Shown here in pieces: positions 1 to 10,580 of a stretch of 64,000 nucleotides of DNA. The stretch covers positions 186,001-250,000 of the forward strand of contig MU858080.1 in assembly GCA_033297075.1 (NCBI GenBank), in the 5' to 3' direction. The notes beneath the pieces were generated by a model that had not been told where the DNA came from, did not search any database, and saw nothing but the letters and a program-made list of their open reading frames with translations. A program made the position numbers and the translations under genes. Position 1 is the stretch's first letter, and each line of letters starts with the position of its first letter. The DNA comes from Rhypophila decipiens. Lineage: Eukaryota > Ascomycota > Sordariomycetes > Sordariales > Naviculisporaceae.

Positions 1-2721
1 TTTTGCGGTACCAGGGGTGCTGAGCTTGCATCATGGTCGAGAGAGCCTCACCTGTCCAAACAGCCTTCCGTTTTGGTTTGAGCGTGGAACGGGGGTATGG
101 TGTGGCCTGCACCACGCCGACAGCGGTCTCCATCAAGCGTGCCGAGAGTGCCCTATCCAACTCCTCAATCAAGTCGAAGTTGCGATCGGAAGGCGGTATG
201 TCCAGGGTTTTCAGGTATTGTCCCATATCCGAGACAAGAGAATGTCCCTGGACGTCACCCCCGAAAACGACAGGAGAAGTTTTGACACCAAGTACTGCGC
301 TTATCAATAGCGCTGTAGACGGGTGAAACTCGGTTTTCGCTGTCTTTTCGGATATCATGCTCCAGATAGAAGGCTGTTCGATAAAGTCCCGGGTAGTCCG
401 GTGAAGATACTTTATGGGCTTCTCAAACTGGCTATAGGACCCGACTGGTGTTGGATTTCGAAGTTTCCTAGGAGGAGTGAGAGGTGTCTGTCGTAAAACG
501 GAAGGCTGCAGATCTAACGGGTCGAAATTGGGCCATTCAGGATCCAGGAGTCCATCAATTGTACCTCCGTCCTCATCGAAATCCTCGTCATAGCAGTCTG
601 ACACCTCGAGCAGCCCTTGGCACCGCGAGTTTAGAAATCCGGTGGTGCTTCCCATGACCCCGTCCAGAAATATAGTGAATCGAGAATCTTGAAGCCTTGA
701 TAGCGGAATGAGATCACAACTCATTGCTTCAAGGTGGTAAATCGGTGATCTCAGTGCCAAGCTAAGTGTTAGGACGTCTAATGTGTTGCCGTTGGCTCGG
801 AAGATCTGGAAAATTTGCGACGACTCTTCTGGGTATTCTTGTTGAATAGACTTGAGGATGTGAAGGTAAAGCGATTCCATATCCGCAGGGAGCTCTTCAA
901 CTCGGCGCCATAGCATCGCAAGGCTGTCTCCATCGCGGATGCCTCGAGTTAGAGATTTCACCACGATAGAGACCCAGAGGAAAACCCCGGATGCGCGTTT
1001 CGTTATCTCGTTAGCCAGAGCCGGCAGCGTATCTGGTCCGTGCTTTAGAAGCCGCTGTATGCTCTTATTAGCCCACAGCCGATCAGTGACAAAGGTCTTT
1101 ATGTCATCACGCGTAAGATCTTGTAGTCGCAACGATGGAGACTCGTCAAATATGGTTTCGAAGACGGGCCAAGGCCTGCTAGAAACGCAAAACTTGACGT
1201 TGGAGGATTTCTCAGACAAATCGTGAATAAATTCGGCAATCTCTTGAGCGTCCCCTTCGGCCTCGTCTAAGCCATCGATGAAAAAGCACAGCCGTAGACT
1301 GGGACTAGCTAAAGAGATCAGGCGTTCCAGGGCTTGCCTTAACTGGTCTGGGGAGCTCCAAGTCTCTGGTTGGATGGCCAAGTCACATCTAGTAAGCTCG
1401 GAATACCTGTGCCACCGCTCTGGAAATACTTTTGGCAGAAGGTCGGGGGCGTGTACTAATATCTCGTACAGCAGTGTACGGTAGAGCCCCTCATGTGATC
1501 GCTGTTTCATAGAACCACTGTTCCAAAAGAAAAAGGCGCCTTGGATCAGGCGGGCCTTGGCGGGCCTTTGCGGCCCAGTTATGGAGGTATTGGGCTGTGA
1601 GACGATGCTGTACAATATAGCTCAGGAGGGTCGACTTCCCTGATCCTGGTTTGCCGTGGAGCCAGTAAACACCCGACTCATGTTCTAGCCACTCGACGAA
1701 GTTGCTCCACGGTCGCTGGTGCTGTCTGGGATTTTTAAATATCCAGAGGAGCGTCTTTTCGTGGGGTTTTGCGATGGACTCGAAGCGATATTCCATGTCA
1801 TGAAACCTCAGACTGTTGAGGATGGAGACTTGAACTTGAGCCAAGCGTTTTTCTGTATCGCTTTCAACGACGGCAGCCCTTTCGGCACTGAAAGCATCAA
1901 AAAGCTGCTGAAGTGAGTGGTAGTGATGGCCAAGCTGTTGATTGAGCGCCGTTTCTTGTCGTTCCAGCACGTCGCAGATGGCTTTCTTAGACCTGTTGCT
2001 GATAGCTCGCAGCTCGTTACTGGACACCACGAACTGGTGGCAGAGATTGCGAAACTCGGACGTCTGTGCCTCAGTGAGTGCCTCGACTGCCGTCCGGATT
2101 GCCACATCACCGGAGGGCTCGTCGGCCTTGGAGGCGATAGTTAGGAGGCTTTGGATGTTTCCATCAATTCCTGAGGCTCGCATCACTACTGGCTGACAAA
2201 GATGCTAGACTGTGGCTAGAAGTGAAATATAACATCAGGACCGCGCTGGACAACAAGTTCGAGCTAGTAGCAACATGAGCTACTCACCTGGTGGCGACGA
2301 GTATCTCGGTGGTAAGCTCTTCTCTGAGAGTGGAAAGGCGTTTGGCCATGGCATCAATCTCGTCCTTGGACCAGACCGATTTGAGTGCCTGCCGAAAGCT
2401 TTTCCATCGTCGATGGTTGGCGTCCTCTGGGACCTTGAGACGCTGCAGGCGTGCCAGGAGTTGGTCCGAGATAGTCATGCAATCTATGCAGAGCCTATCC
2501 AGATTCTCTCGACCGCCAGAAGTGGGCAGGGCGGCTTGCGACGCTTTAATATTGGTGGCTAGCTCCTTCAACCGGAGAGTGATGGTTTGGGTGCCGAGGA
2601 ATTCACGAGTAAGTCCTTCGGTCGACCGATACAGTTCCTTGCCTTTGCAGACAATCTGTCGCGTAAAGTCGGTGAACTGACCGACAGCCGCTGCGACCGA
2701 TAAAGCGGATACAGGGTCCAT
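1..2721 (-). pseudogene. NACHT-domain NLR (fungal STAND protein), frameshifted, 3' end outside window
   Basis: Exon 1 (2721-2284) encodes the N-terminal helical domain typical of fungal STAND proteins (begins MDPVSALSVAAAVGQFTDF). The donor gtgagt follows at 2289-2284. The next block (about 2183 downward) carries the NACHT P-loop GKPGSGKST. The frame is then lost at a 10-bp tandem duplication (1549-1568). Reading on from about position 1540 in the next frame gives FFFWNSG, then FFIDGLDEAEGD (Walker B), CVSSRPWPVF and the conserved YLHRTTRDF. That frame has no stop for about 500 codons to the window edge. Without one duplicated unit the two halves join as WAAKAR-LIQGAFFFWNSG. The exon 1/2 phases do not close with any consensus acceptor I could find, so a second lesion is possible. 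The family acts as intracellular receptors in heterokaryon incompatibility or defence. As read, the product would stop just after the P-loop. A sequencing error remains the alternative. Confidence 0.78.
1549..1568. repeat. 10-bp perfect tandem duplication causing a frameshift
   Basis: The unit ggcgggcctt occurs twice back to back (1549-1558 and 1559-1568) inside the NACHT coding region. Ten bases is not a multiple of three, so the duplication shifts the minus-strand frame and brings a TGA in at 1493-1491. Confidence 0.9.
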
Positions 2722-3580
2722 TGCAGATAAGCTTTAGATTGCCGCAGAACCTGGAAGAAGCGTGGAGGCTATCGATTGTTGCGGGCCGGGCTCGCGCTTT
2801 CTTCCCCGGGTGCGTGCCTGCTACCCGCGTGTTTGGTGTGGGGTGTCTTGAAATAAACGCTGTTGGATGTATCAGCAACTCACGACGGAAGGAACGCCTC
2901 GCAGCCTGTTGACGGAAAAGATGGCGATAGAGAGGTTGACACAAGATGCTGCGCAATAAGACATTGGTGTTTTGTACACAGAAATATCCGTAACGCTCTT
3001 TCTTGCTCGTTGGGAACCCCTCATATTGTGTTACACAACAGAAGTCAATGCAGGCTGCGGATGGATGCCTGATGCCCTTTCGAGAAAGAATGTGGCTGAG
3101 ATTGTGGCGAAGTCGCGAGAGTACCCCATGTCAGAGCATGACAACAAGACAGCAGCAAGCGCAGGAAAGCTTCTCGGCACCGAGTCCAAACCCTTGCCCA
3201 AAAGTGAGACGAGAGAAGGAGAAGCAAAGGTTGGAATATACGGTAGTTAGATTCCCTGCATGACCCCGCTTCTCCAGTCCGTACTGCAGCTCGCAAAGGA
3301 GCGGAACAAGGGAGGTACACTAGAACAGTAACAGCTGACACTCCCTAACTTGCTTTGATATTGTTCGGAGCATGTTCCAGACGAATACCACCCAGCCTTT
3401 TACACGACGAGTAGTCGACACTTGTTTCCCTTCAGTGCCTGAGACTTCCGACTTTCGCAACAAATAGCATGGAAAATATATTTCCAATAGGTTGACACCT
3501 GCTATCCTGACAATTCGGTATATAGAAATGTATTTCATATTTAGCCAGCGGTCATTCCACGTCCAGATTATGTATGGCAC
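2722..3580. other. Intergenic, no gene recognised
   Basis: This is the presumed upstream region of the NACHT gene and the 3' flank of the gene at 3581-4264. Short open frames occur on both strands, but none has a recognisable motif or a matching splice pattern. Confidence 0.6.
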
Positions 3581-4264
3581 TTATATCTTTGCCTCGGCAT
3601 CAATAACAGTTCCGTTCTTTTTCGCAAGTTGCAAATGCTTCCACCGCAGCCCGAGCCCAATCACGGCAGCGAGCGCCGAGACTGCGCCGAGGGCAATTCC
3701 GACAATCTCTCCGGTTCCCAAGTCCTTTGAAGTCGAGGAAGAACCGTCGTTGGGTCCAGGTTTCTCAGCCGGGGGTATAATTTCCGCAGTCGGACTCGTG
3801 GATATTGTAATTGTGCTTGGCTGGTCACCGCCCGATAGACTTGTCGTCCCCGGGACAGCTTCTGTCGTGCGAGTAGTCGTCCCTCTATTATTGCTGGCCG
3901 AAACAAACAAATACCCCGACGGTGTATCGGCTTCATCAACAGGGACACCTTTTCTCCCACAGTTGACGGAAAACACCTCCCAGCTCTTTTGCGCCTCGGA
4001 TTCCGAGCACGTGGTCTTAACACAGCTGTACACGAGCGGGATAATCAAACTCGCCGTGTCTCCTTGACAACAAGAGCTGTCAAGTTCGCACACATGGGCG
4101 AAGCTCTCGTTTGAGTCGGTACAGCCTAGACATGACTGGGCGCATTCGGGGTGTGCGCTGAAGCGTCCTGATATCGGGGTGACGCAAGTTGCCGCACTGT
4201 TGGCGGTTGCTCGATGGGTGAGGAGGAGGTGTAGCGAGATAAGGTAAAGTGATGAGGATATCAT
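3581..4264 (-). CDS. Cys-rich single-pass membrane protein
   Basis: The single ORF of 227 residues starts with a hydrophobic signal peptide (MISSSLYLISLHLLLTHRA). An ectodomain of about 100 residues with a dozen cysteines follows, including CAQSCLGC and SSCCQGD. Next comes a Ser/Thr/Pro-rich stalk (about 128-180), one transmembrane helix (EIVGIALGAVSALAAVIGLG) and a short basic/acidic cytoplasmic tail. The architecture resembles fungal surface sensors of the WSC/CFEM type, but the cysteine spacing does not clearly fit either family. It probably sits in the plasma membrane facing the wall. No partner gene is evident. The start is the first ATG and gives a good signal peptide. Confidence 0.75.
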   Translation of the reverse strand: MISSSLYLISLHLLLTHRATANSAATCVTPISGRFSAHPECAQSCLGCTDSNESFAHVCELDSSCCQGDTASLIIPLVYSCVKTTCSESEAQKSWEVFSVNCGRKGVPVDEADTPSGYLFVSASNNRGTTTRTTEAVPGTTSLSGGDQPSTITISTSPTAEIIPPAEKPGPNDGSSSTSKDLGTGEIVGIALGAVSALAAVIGLGLRWKHLQLAKKNGTVIDAEAKI

Positions 4265-4980
4265 TTTTGTACTGATAGGTCAAGTTATGGAAGTTGAGAC
4301 GGTGAACTCGTACGGAGCCAGTAGGGATAAAGATCATAAAATGTGGCAAGGAGGAGGACATGATGTCGGGCACCACGAGAGGTAGGCATGAGGTCATATA
4401 AAGTTCACGTGCGCTGCGGCTCAAGGATCGTCACATTGTGCAGTAGCATCGCGACTCGTGGCGTCGATAGTGCGGACTTGGGAGATTACCGAAAGATGGG
4501 TCTGTTGAAAGAATGGTCACTGGCCTCGAGCTCTCCACTGCCAAGATCCAGCCGCACTGCAGGTTGTCGGGCCTTGAACTTGGCGGCTTCAGGGGGACGA
4601 CAATCAGGTCGGGCTTAGAATATTCCAGCTTGTCCCAAAACTGACACCAAACTTGAGCCTCTGAAGAAAGGGTTCAACTCCTTTCGCTTGCTTATAGCCA
4701 GGCCGGGATTTCGCCGCTCTACTTTATATGCGTTGTCTTTGTAGATATCCCATTTTCCAATGCAATACAAATCTTCAGACCGCACCCATGACCGAATGAA
4801 ATTATTCGATCCAAGATATCGAATGAAAGTGTCCACTGGTCCATCTTCAAAAATGTACATATCTGTGCAGTATGTCAGTATCAAGTTATAACCGTATTAA
4901 GAGTAACATTTTGCAACTCTGGTATATTATTTATTGAGTATTAACCCCGGCTCTAACCAGAATTCCTCCTCTAATTCATC
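4265..4980. other. Intergenic; one weak minus-strand ORF
   Basis: This region holds an 89-codon minus-strand ORF (4884-4615, beginning MILTYCTDMYIFEDG). It has no recognisable motif, no splice support and no coding-like pattern, so I do not call it a gene. Confidence 0.5.
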
Positions 4981-6204
4981 TCAAAAGTCATCATCATCAT
5001 CATCACCGTGACCCTCCTCGAGAAGCCGCCTCCTCCCATCTAAATCGGCCCCCTTCAACGTCTTAACCTCCTTTTCCAACACCTCCAAAGTTTCCTTCTC
5101 CAGCAAATCATCACCCTTTTCCAAAAGTTCGAGCATATTATGCAAAGCCTCGAGTGCCTCATATCGACGGGAGTCCCATGCTCCCTGCCGCCCCTCCAGT
5201 AGCCAACCTGAAGCTCCCGACTCCCCTATCCGGCTAATCGCGTCCACAGCATCTCCTATCCCCGCCGTAATACCCGAGCACTCGTCCATGAGAGATTTAG
5301 CATTATTGGTTAGGGTCCTTGCTGTTGCCTCGCGGACCGAGCACGATGAGATGGCCGAATCAAGCTGGGCTACTACGGTGGTGGTGTTGCTCGCGCTGTT
5401 TTCGAGGCTAGGGATCTGGGCGGACACTTGGCGGATCTCGTTTTGACATGCTGATTCGATTGCTTTGCATTCTTCTGCCTTCTTTTTGTGGTGACTTTTT
5501 GAGTTGTCAAGATTTTTTTAATCAGTTTATTATTATCCAGATCGTTGTTCGTGACAAAGGGTACGCGAGAGGAGGAGAAAAGTGAATACGGGGGTGGCAG
5601 TAGGTAAAAGTAAGAATTAATTTCAAAATATCTGCAGTGACGGACTAACCTCATGCCTATCATAGCAACTGGAACAAGGACGATAGCAAAGAGGTTGACA
5701 ATCGGGATGCCGGATACAGCAAGTAACTAGGCAGGTAGTGGGGGTTCTGATCAGTATACTGTTTCCATGTCAGGTTTCGAATTGTAGTGATCAAAGGCGA
5801 TGGTAAATGTGGCTCACCGTCTCGTAGTTGTCCCTCTCCGAATCATGATGGCCAGCCGATCCGCTCATGGCCGAAGCAAGCCGTGTGTTTTCGGCAATCT
5901 TGAGCTGCGCAGAGGCGATGTCTGACCATGCCTGTCTGAGGTTCTCTTGGGCCTGAACCTGGGCTGTCTTTGCAGAATATGCCATCGTGCGGCAGTCGGC
6001 GCTTTGGATCGCGGCCTGGGAAGCCGCGTCTGCTGCTTCGACACTAATCCACGTCGACCTATCACCTGTCTTTTCCAGGGCTGGATTGGATAGTGCCAAA
6101 GGCGGAAACGACAGTCTGAAGATCCGTGAGGGATTGTATCGCTCTAGGGAAACCTGTGTATTGAACGACAGTGTATAATATAGTTCTGGGTAGATTACAG
6201 CCAT
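4981..6204 (-). CDS. Coiled-coil protein with one transmembrane helix, three exons
   Basis: Proposed exons are 6204-5818, 5726-5650 and 5494-4981; the phases close and give 325 residues. Exon 1 is followed by gtgagc and is helical with many Ala and Gln (ASQAAIQSADCRTMAYSAKT). Exon 2 alone encodes a hydrophobic helix (LLAVSGIPIVNLFAIVLVPV). Exon 3 is Glu/Lys-rich coiled coil and ends in an acidic DDDDDDF tail. The exon 3 acceptor (ctcaaaaag) is weak and was chosen because it keeps the frame. I do not recognise the family. The layout (helical bundle, one membrane helix, helical tail) suggests a membrane-anchored scaffold, which is inference only. Confidence 0.6.
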
Positions 6205-6304
6205 CAGTATTACTCCCTTCGCAAAATACCAAGCTTGGCGAATGTATTGGAAGCTTTTGTAAGTTGTTAAATATGGTATGAATCGTTGTCATGCTCAACT
6301 GTCA

Positions 6305-7165
6305 TCAACCAGTCCCAGCGAGCGCCTTGTCAACAGTCTCCCAAGTATGCGTGGCCACTTTATCCATCTGCTCCTCGGTCCAAACCGCCTTCCCCTTAAG
6401 AACTCGGCCCTTATTATCAATATTACTCCACGCCCTGCCCAGCTCAACACACTCCTCGGTACCCTTCAACAGTCTCTCGGCACAGGTATCAGGCGAAGTC
6501 AAGACCACTCCTCCAACAGTCTTGACAGCCCCTTGCAACCAAGACGGCACAACGTCCCTCAACAAGTCCGTATTCACGCCCCCGGGGTAAGCATGCACAA
6601 ACGACCTTTTTACCTCGTCCCCCTTCCTCTCTTGCTCCCTCGCCCAAACCTGAACCATCCCATCCATCATACTGGTACAATGATCTGCCGCTCGTTTCAG
6701 GCTATACCGTCCAGGGTCTTTGAGGTCTAAATCCTCCCAAATAAGCTTCTCAGGACTACCCAGCCACCCATCATAGACAATCAAAACCCTAGCGGTGGGA
6801 CTCATCAACGGCAAGAGTTCTTTAATCAGTAACTGTTTGCCATAGTAATGAAGCGCCATCTTGCGATCGATCCCTTCGCCGGGCACTTCGGTTCGGGGGG
6901 CGGTGGACATGATGCCCTGGGACATGACCAAGAAATCGAGAACTGGTGCTGGGTTGGAGGATTTTAGAGTGTTGGTGTAGGACTTGATTTGGCGCATGGA
7001 AGTTGCGTCGAGAGGGCGGAATTCAATATTTGGGTGAGGGATGTTGGTTGGCTTGGTCCGGCCGCTTATGAGGACTGTGTGAGAGGTGGAGGCGGCGGCA
7101 ATTCGGCATGCGATGGCGTAGCCGATTCCGCTTGTCCCGCCGACGACGATTGTGCGGATTGTCAT
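6305..7165 (-). CDS. Short-chain dehydrogenase/reductase-like protein with an atypical active site
   Basis: The single exon of 286 residues has a Rossmann start with the cofactor motif GGTSGIGYAIA (9-19), the GxxxGxG type that binds NAD(P). An FLVMSQGIMS segment stands where NNAG usually lies. The usual catalytic serine strand reads ARVLIVYDGWLGSP, with no Ser-Ser. The expected YxxxK reads YSLKR, so Tyr is kept while the lysine is displaced or replaced by Arg. HAYPGGVNTDL matches the family's PG motif after the active site. The protein belongs to a fungal SDR branch often found alone; activity may be reduced or different. The substrate is unknown. Confidence 0.8.
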   Translation of the reverse strand: MTIRTIVVGGTSGIGYAIACRIAAASTSHTVLISGRTKPTNIPHPNIEFRPLDATSMRQIKSYTNTLKSSNPAPVLDFLVMSQGIMSTAPRTEVPGEGIDRKMALHYYGKQLLIKELLPLMSPTARVLIVYDGWLGSPEKLIWEDLDLKDPGRYSLKRAADHCTSMMDGMVQVWAREQERKGDEVKRSFVHAYPGGVNTDLLRDVVPSWLQGAVKTVGGVVLTSPDTCAERLLKGTEECVELGRAWSNIDNKGRVLKGKAVWTEEQMDKVATHTWETVDKALAGTG

Positions 7166-7629
7166 GTTGGCTGGTTGTTGAGTAGGAAGGACGAGGGTAT
7201 CGCGTGTAGCTGGGAGAGAGAATTGGGGACAAGAGTCAGAAGTGAGTTGGATGACAAGTAGGTATTTATGTCGCTCGGCAGCCTCGTCTTATTGGTGGGC
7301 TCGGTCTTGTGCGGGGTTGCGCTGCGGACTTTGCGGACTTTGACACTTTGTTTTGCTGATCAGGAGAAAAGGGGCAAGTAAACAAAGGCAGTGGATTTGG
7401 TTTCCTGCACTGAAAAGCGTGGGAATCATAAGGAGATGAAACGCGTGTCAACAAATATTGACCCTGCGCGAAGGTCAGTAGTGATTGGGGAGCACGCACT
7501 GCAGGCCTTGTTCCCGTTAACCTTGTCCCGGACCCCCGGTTTTTGTCTTGTCAATACTTTACCTCCTGGAATTCGCACCTTTCTACGGTGAGAAATGGCA
7601 TTCGAGCACATTGTTTCAGTTGATAAAAT
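7166..7629. other. Upstream region of the SDR gene
   Basis: I see no coding region. It holds the presumed promoter of the minus-strand SDR gene and then runs up to the inverted repeat at 7632. Confidence 0.5.
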
Positions 7630-7631
7630 CT

Positions 7632-8225
7632 TTGCAAAAGAGAAGAAATACGTACACCATGCATTTTCCCTACGTACACCATCTTGGCAGCGATGGCAGC
7701 CGGCAATCAAAGACCCGCATTTCGCATACAAAATACTGCCCCTTTATGGTTCTCAACCATTTCAACCCAGTCAAGCCAGTTCAATTGTCAAACCAGTTCA
7801 ATTGTCAAGCCAGTTTAAGCCAGTCAAGCCAGTCAAGCCAGTTTAAGCCAGTCAAGCCAGTCAAGCCAGTCAAGCCAGTCAAGCCAGTCAAGCCAGTCAA
7901 GCCAGCCAAGCCAGTCAAGCCAGCCAAGCCAGTCAAGCCAGTCAAGCTAAAAGCCAGTCAAGCTAAGAGCCAGTCAAATTAGTTCAATTGCTGTGACAGT
8001 TCAATTGAGCGGTTTCAACTGCCTAAACACCAAGAAAAATATCGCGAGATACCGTGGTTTGGTTACCCATAGAGGTGGCTTTGGGGATGGGTTTGTGCCT
8101 GGCAGGGGCTCTTTTTTGTACGGAAAAAGCGGGTCAAATAAGGTCAGTTGCCAGCCAAGTGCCATTGTGGATTGCATGGCTTGCGTAGGGAAAATACATG
8201 GTGTACGTATTTCTTCTCTTGCAAA
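7632..8225. mobile_element. Possible MITE-like element with inverted ends around a minisatellite
   Basis: About 42 bp at 7632-7674 (ttgcaaaagagaagaaatac, then cgtacaccatg and ttttccctacg) recur in inverted orientation at 8184-8225 with few differences. A weaker match extends inward by about 30 bp on each side. The roughly 590-bp interval contains the 9-bp minisatellite. No target-site duplication or transposase is visible, so a simple inverted repeat is the alternative. Confidence 0.45.
7768..7975. repeat. 9-bp minisatellite (cagtcaagc unit)
   Basis: About 20 copies, mostly perfect, of cagtcaagc with variants (cagtttaag, cagccaagc). The plus strand would encode Lys-Pro-Val repeats, but the ORF lacks a plausible start context, splice sites or domains, so the open frame is taken as a by-product of the 9-bp period. 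Confidence 0.9.
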
Positions 8226-8657
8226 ATACCCCTTTCAAGGATGAAATTTGAAAAAAACCCGTGTAATACAGTTTCTGAAGACTTGTAGCCTCGATGCGAT
8301 CGGGGTACCTTCCATTTCGATTCTCGACATCTTATGAGACGAAAGTTAGTCAAAAAATGGGCGTGTGCGGGGGAGGGGGGAACTGGAGGAGGAAATGGGA
8401 TCAAAATGTCAATATTTCAGAAATAAAAACAAGCACCCACAAAAGTTAGCTGTTAAATCGACCCGACAATTTCTTCTTCTTTCAACTCGACAATAACAAA
8501 CATCAAACAGCCCTCAATTGCAGTAGTCAAAACTACAGACCCAAACCGATCTCCATCGACTCAATAATCTTGCAAGCCGGGTCTGCGCAGAAACGAATAC
8601 GGTCGAACAGGCTGCTCGTTTGACACTTGCAGAGAAACGGCTTCGAATACAGCGACA
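8226..8657. other. Intergenic flank, possible fossil coding frame
   Basis: One plus-strand frame from about 8528 to 8660 is open and looks helical (DLHRLNNLASRV, AARLTLAEKRLR). It lies one frame away from the small gene that follows. It may be a lost upstream part of that gene, but no start codon or intron connects them. Confidence 0.3.
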
Positions 8658-9025
8658 ATGAACACTCAGTCTTGCATGTGTAGATGTCACCAGGTCGCGG
8701 AAATTGTCGAGCAGCGTACGGCCAAGGTAACGACAAATAATAGACCTGGGTGTTTATTCCTACCTATTTACTAACCGACCTTTCTACAGGTGCAGGAGTT
8801 AGCCGACACTTGGTATGAGAAGCTTCCAACCGACCCAGCCATCCGCCAGAAGAATTTAAAGCTCGTCCAAGAGGTGCTTGCTGCGTTGAGAGACCCTGAT
8901 GTTTATGAGGTACTTACGTCTGCCCAGATTGAAAAAGGTCCGTCACATTGGAAAACTTATTAACCGAGCAGCAGATTATTGTCGAAGGGCTCGATATCCA
9001 GGAGACGAGAAACAAGCATGTCTAA
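8658..9025 (+). CDS. Small helical protein, 80 aa, three exons
   Basis: Exons are 8658-8726, 8790-8909 and 8972-9025, with all phases 0. Intron 1 starts gtaacg, has a perfect TACTAAC-type branch point (ttactaaccgac) and ends ctacag. Intron 2 starts gtactt, has ttattaacc and ends gagcag. The spliced product begins MNTQSCMCRCHQVAEIVEQR, contains ELADTWYEKLPTDPAIRQKN and ends EGLDIQETRNKHV. It is strongly helical with no signal peptide and no recognised domain. Support comes from the two well-formed introns that rejoin an open frame. An antisense Cys-rich ORF (8736-8533) overlaps exon 1 and is considered separately. Confidence 0.5.
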
Positions 9026-9753
9026 AACAACTCGTCACTCGTAGTTTGGGACAGGCTGGAACTTGTAAAGCCTGTGCCAGAGAAGAGAGGGAGTTGTCTG
9101 GTTGTGTATCCGTACACGCTCCTAACCGTGTGCTTGGGGTTTTTCTAGTTTGTCGGGGCTTGGATGAATCAAGCTGAATTGGGCAGATAACCGAAATGCT
9201 GGAATTTGGGTCCCAGTCGTCGTGGAACTTGTAGATTACTGCGAGCGGAGTAGGCTTAAACATACTTCGTACCACGGTCTAGATCTCGAGATCAGCGTCG
9301 ACGGCTGGGGATTAGAGTGGGGCATGAGGACGTTCTGGTTTTCTTTAAAGAAAAACATAGAACAACTTCAAGTACTAGCTCACGACATTGAAACGCATTC
9401 ATCCAACAACTGGCTCACAGTTAATTCTGCCGTTGGTCGGTGACTACGATATTGATTTTGAGCATTGAAAGTAAACATCCACATGTCTGACTCGATCGCT
9501 GTAGGTCGACTTGTGGGGGCGGCTGGAAAGTGGAATTTGGAAACAAGTGGGAGATTTGCTTGGTTCAATATCAATCCCAGTGCCCCCTTTCTAAAAGAGG
9601 ATACTCAATCACAGGCAATAAATATCTGCCGCCTGGCTGAATCCATCCGATTTCATCCTTCACGTTCAAACTTGGTCACTCCTTTGCTATCTGTCTCTTG
9701 TCTGAGACGCCCTGTCGTTCACGATATCACGCTAGGTGATCACCACTGGCATC
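9026..9753. other. Intergenic, nothing recognised
   Basis: Short ORFs only, without domains or good introns. Confidence 0.5.
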
Positions 9754-10023
9754 ATGTCACTCAACACTTACAACTTGAACCCGCAGTGCACGCTCGACCA
9801 GTGCCTGAACCAGGTAATCGGTAACGTCGACTTCAACCCTGCCGCCCAGGTCTCGGCATGCGTGTCTCTGTTTAAAACGCTGACAGTAGCAGTGTCGGGA
9901 GCCGGATTCTACCACTGGCACTCTCGGTTAGAATTGCCTCCACCTAAAATTAGCAACCTCGCAGGTATATACCTTTTTGGACACCGAAACGGCGCAGCTG
10001 CGACTTTCCCTCCACGCCTTTAA
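9754..10023 (+). CDS. Small ORF, possibly the broken N-terminus of a Cys-containing protein
   Basis: From the ATG at 9754 the frame gives 89 residues starting MSLNTYNLNPQCTLDQCLNQ, followed by NPAAQVSACVSLF. The Cys and Asn-Pro spacing looks protein-like, but the part after residue 45 is featureless, no signal peptide is present, and the LINE tail lies immediately downstream. It may be a gene fragment cut by the LINE insertion. No function is assigned. Confidence 0.3.
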   Translation: MSLNTYNLNPQCTLDQCLNQVIGNVDFNPAAQVSACVSLFKTLTVAVSGAGFYHWHSRLELPPPKISNLAGIYLFGHRNGAAATFPPRL

Positions 10024-10079
10024 TTTCTATTATTACATATAGGTTAACTCTGTTCCTTCATATCGCTCTAGAGGCTCTA

Positions 10080-10580
10080 TTTACTTACTTATTTTTATTT
10101 TTATTTATTTTTTTGAAAGTATCAGTCAGGTCAGTCGCTTCAAAGAGCTATAGGGAACAGCGTGAGGCGAGCGGGGTGAAATGTTTTGGTTCCAAGAAAG
10201 GGTCTTTGTCTTTCCATCCCCACGTAAAAAGGGTGTTCCAACTGTTCTTGGAGGCTACGTAGTTCACCATGAGGCGTCTCCAGTTTTGCTCCTCCCACCT
10301 TCTGACGAAGGTAGATGGGCCCATATATAAGGCCGGGTCTCTGAAGAGGCCGCAGACCGTACGAAGCGCCATTCAGGCGTCTCAGGAAGCCCGCTTGTTT
10401 TTGTCCGGCTTCGGCCCTTCTTTCCATGTGTTTGAAGTGTGACAGGGAGGCTACGACGCTCACCCCGAGCCACTTGACCTCTCTTTTGGACGTAACTTGC
10501 CCCGAGTCCATGTGTTCATCCCAGAGGGTGTTGACCTTTTCTTCGGTCGTGAGGCGGAATGACCGACGCGGCTTCGGCAT
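10080..10580 (-). mobile_element. 5'-truncated LINE (Tad1-like) fragment with A-rich tail
   Basis: The minus-strand ORF 10580-10140 (146 codons) contains EVKWLGVSVVASLSHFKHME followed by RAEAGQKQAGFLRRLN. This matches the thumb-side region of fungal LINE reverse transcriptases, where KWLG is followed by an HV-like helix and basic repeats. No YADD box or endonuclease is present, so only a short piece remains. Downstream on the same strand lies an A-rich tail (seen as tttttatttttatttattttttt on the plus strand, 10095-10117), as expected for target-primed insertion. A diverged frame without the catalytic core indicates a dead copy. Confidence 0.6.

Noticed and set aside
4615..4884. 89-codon minus-strand ORF
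   Set aside because: No motif, no introns and no neighbour context; could be chance.
7548..7982. Plus-strand ORF of 144 codons with Lys-Pro-Val repeats
   Set aside because: The open frame is produced by the 9-bp period of the minisatellite; it has no domain, no promoter and no splice support.
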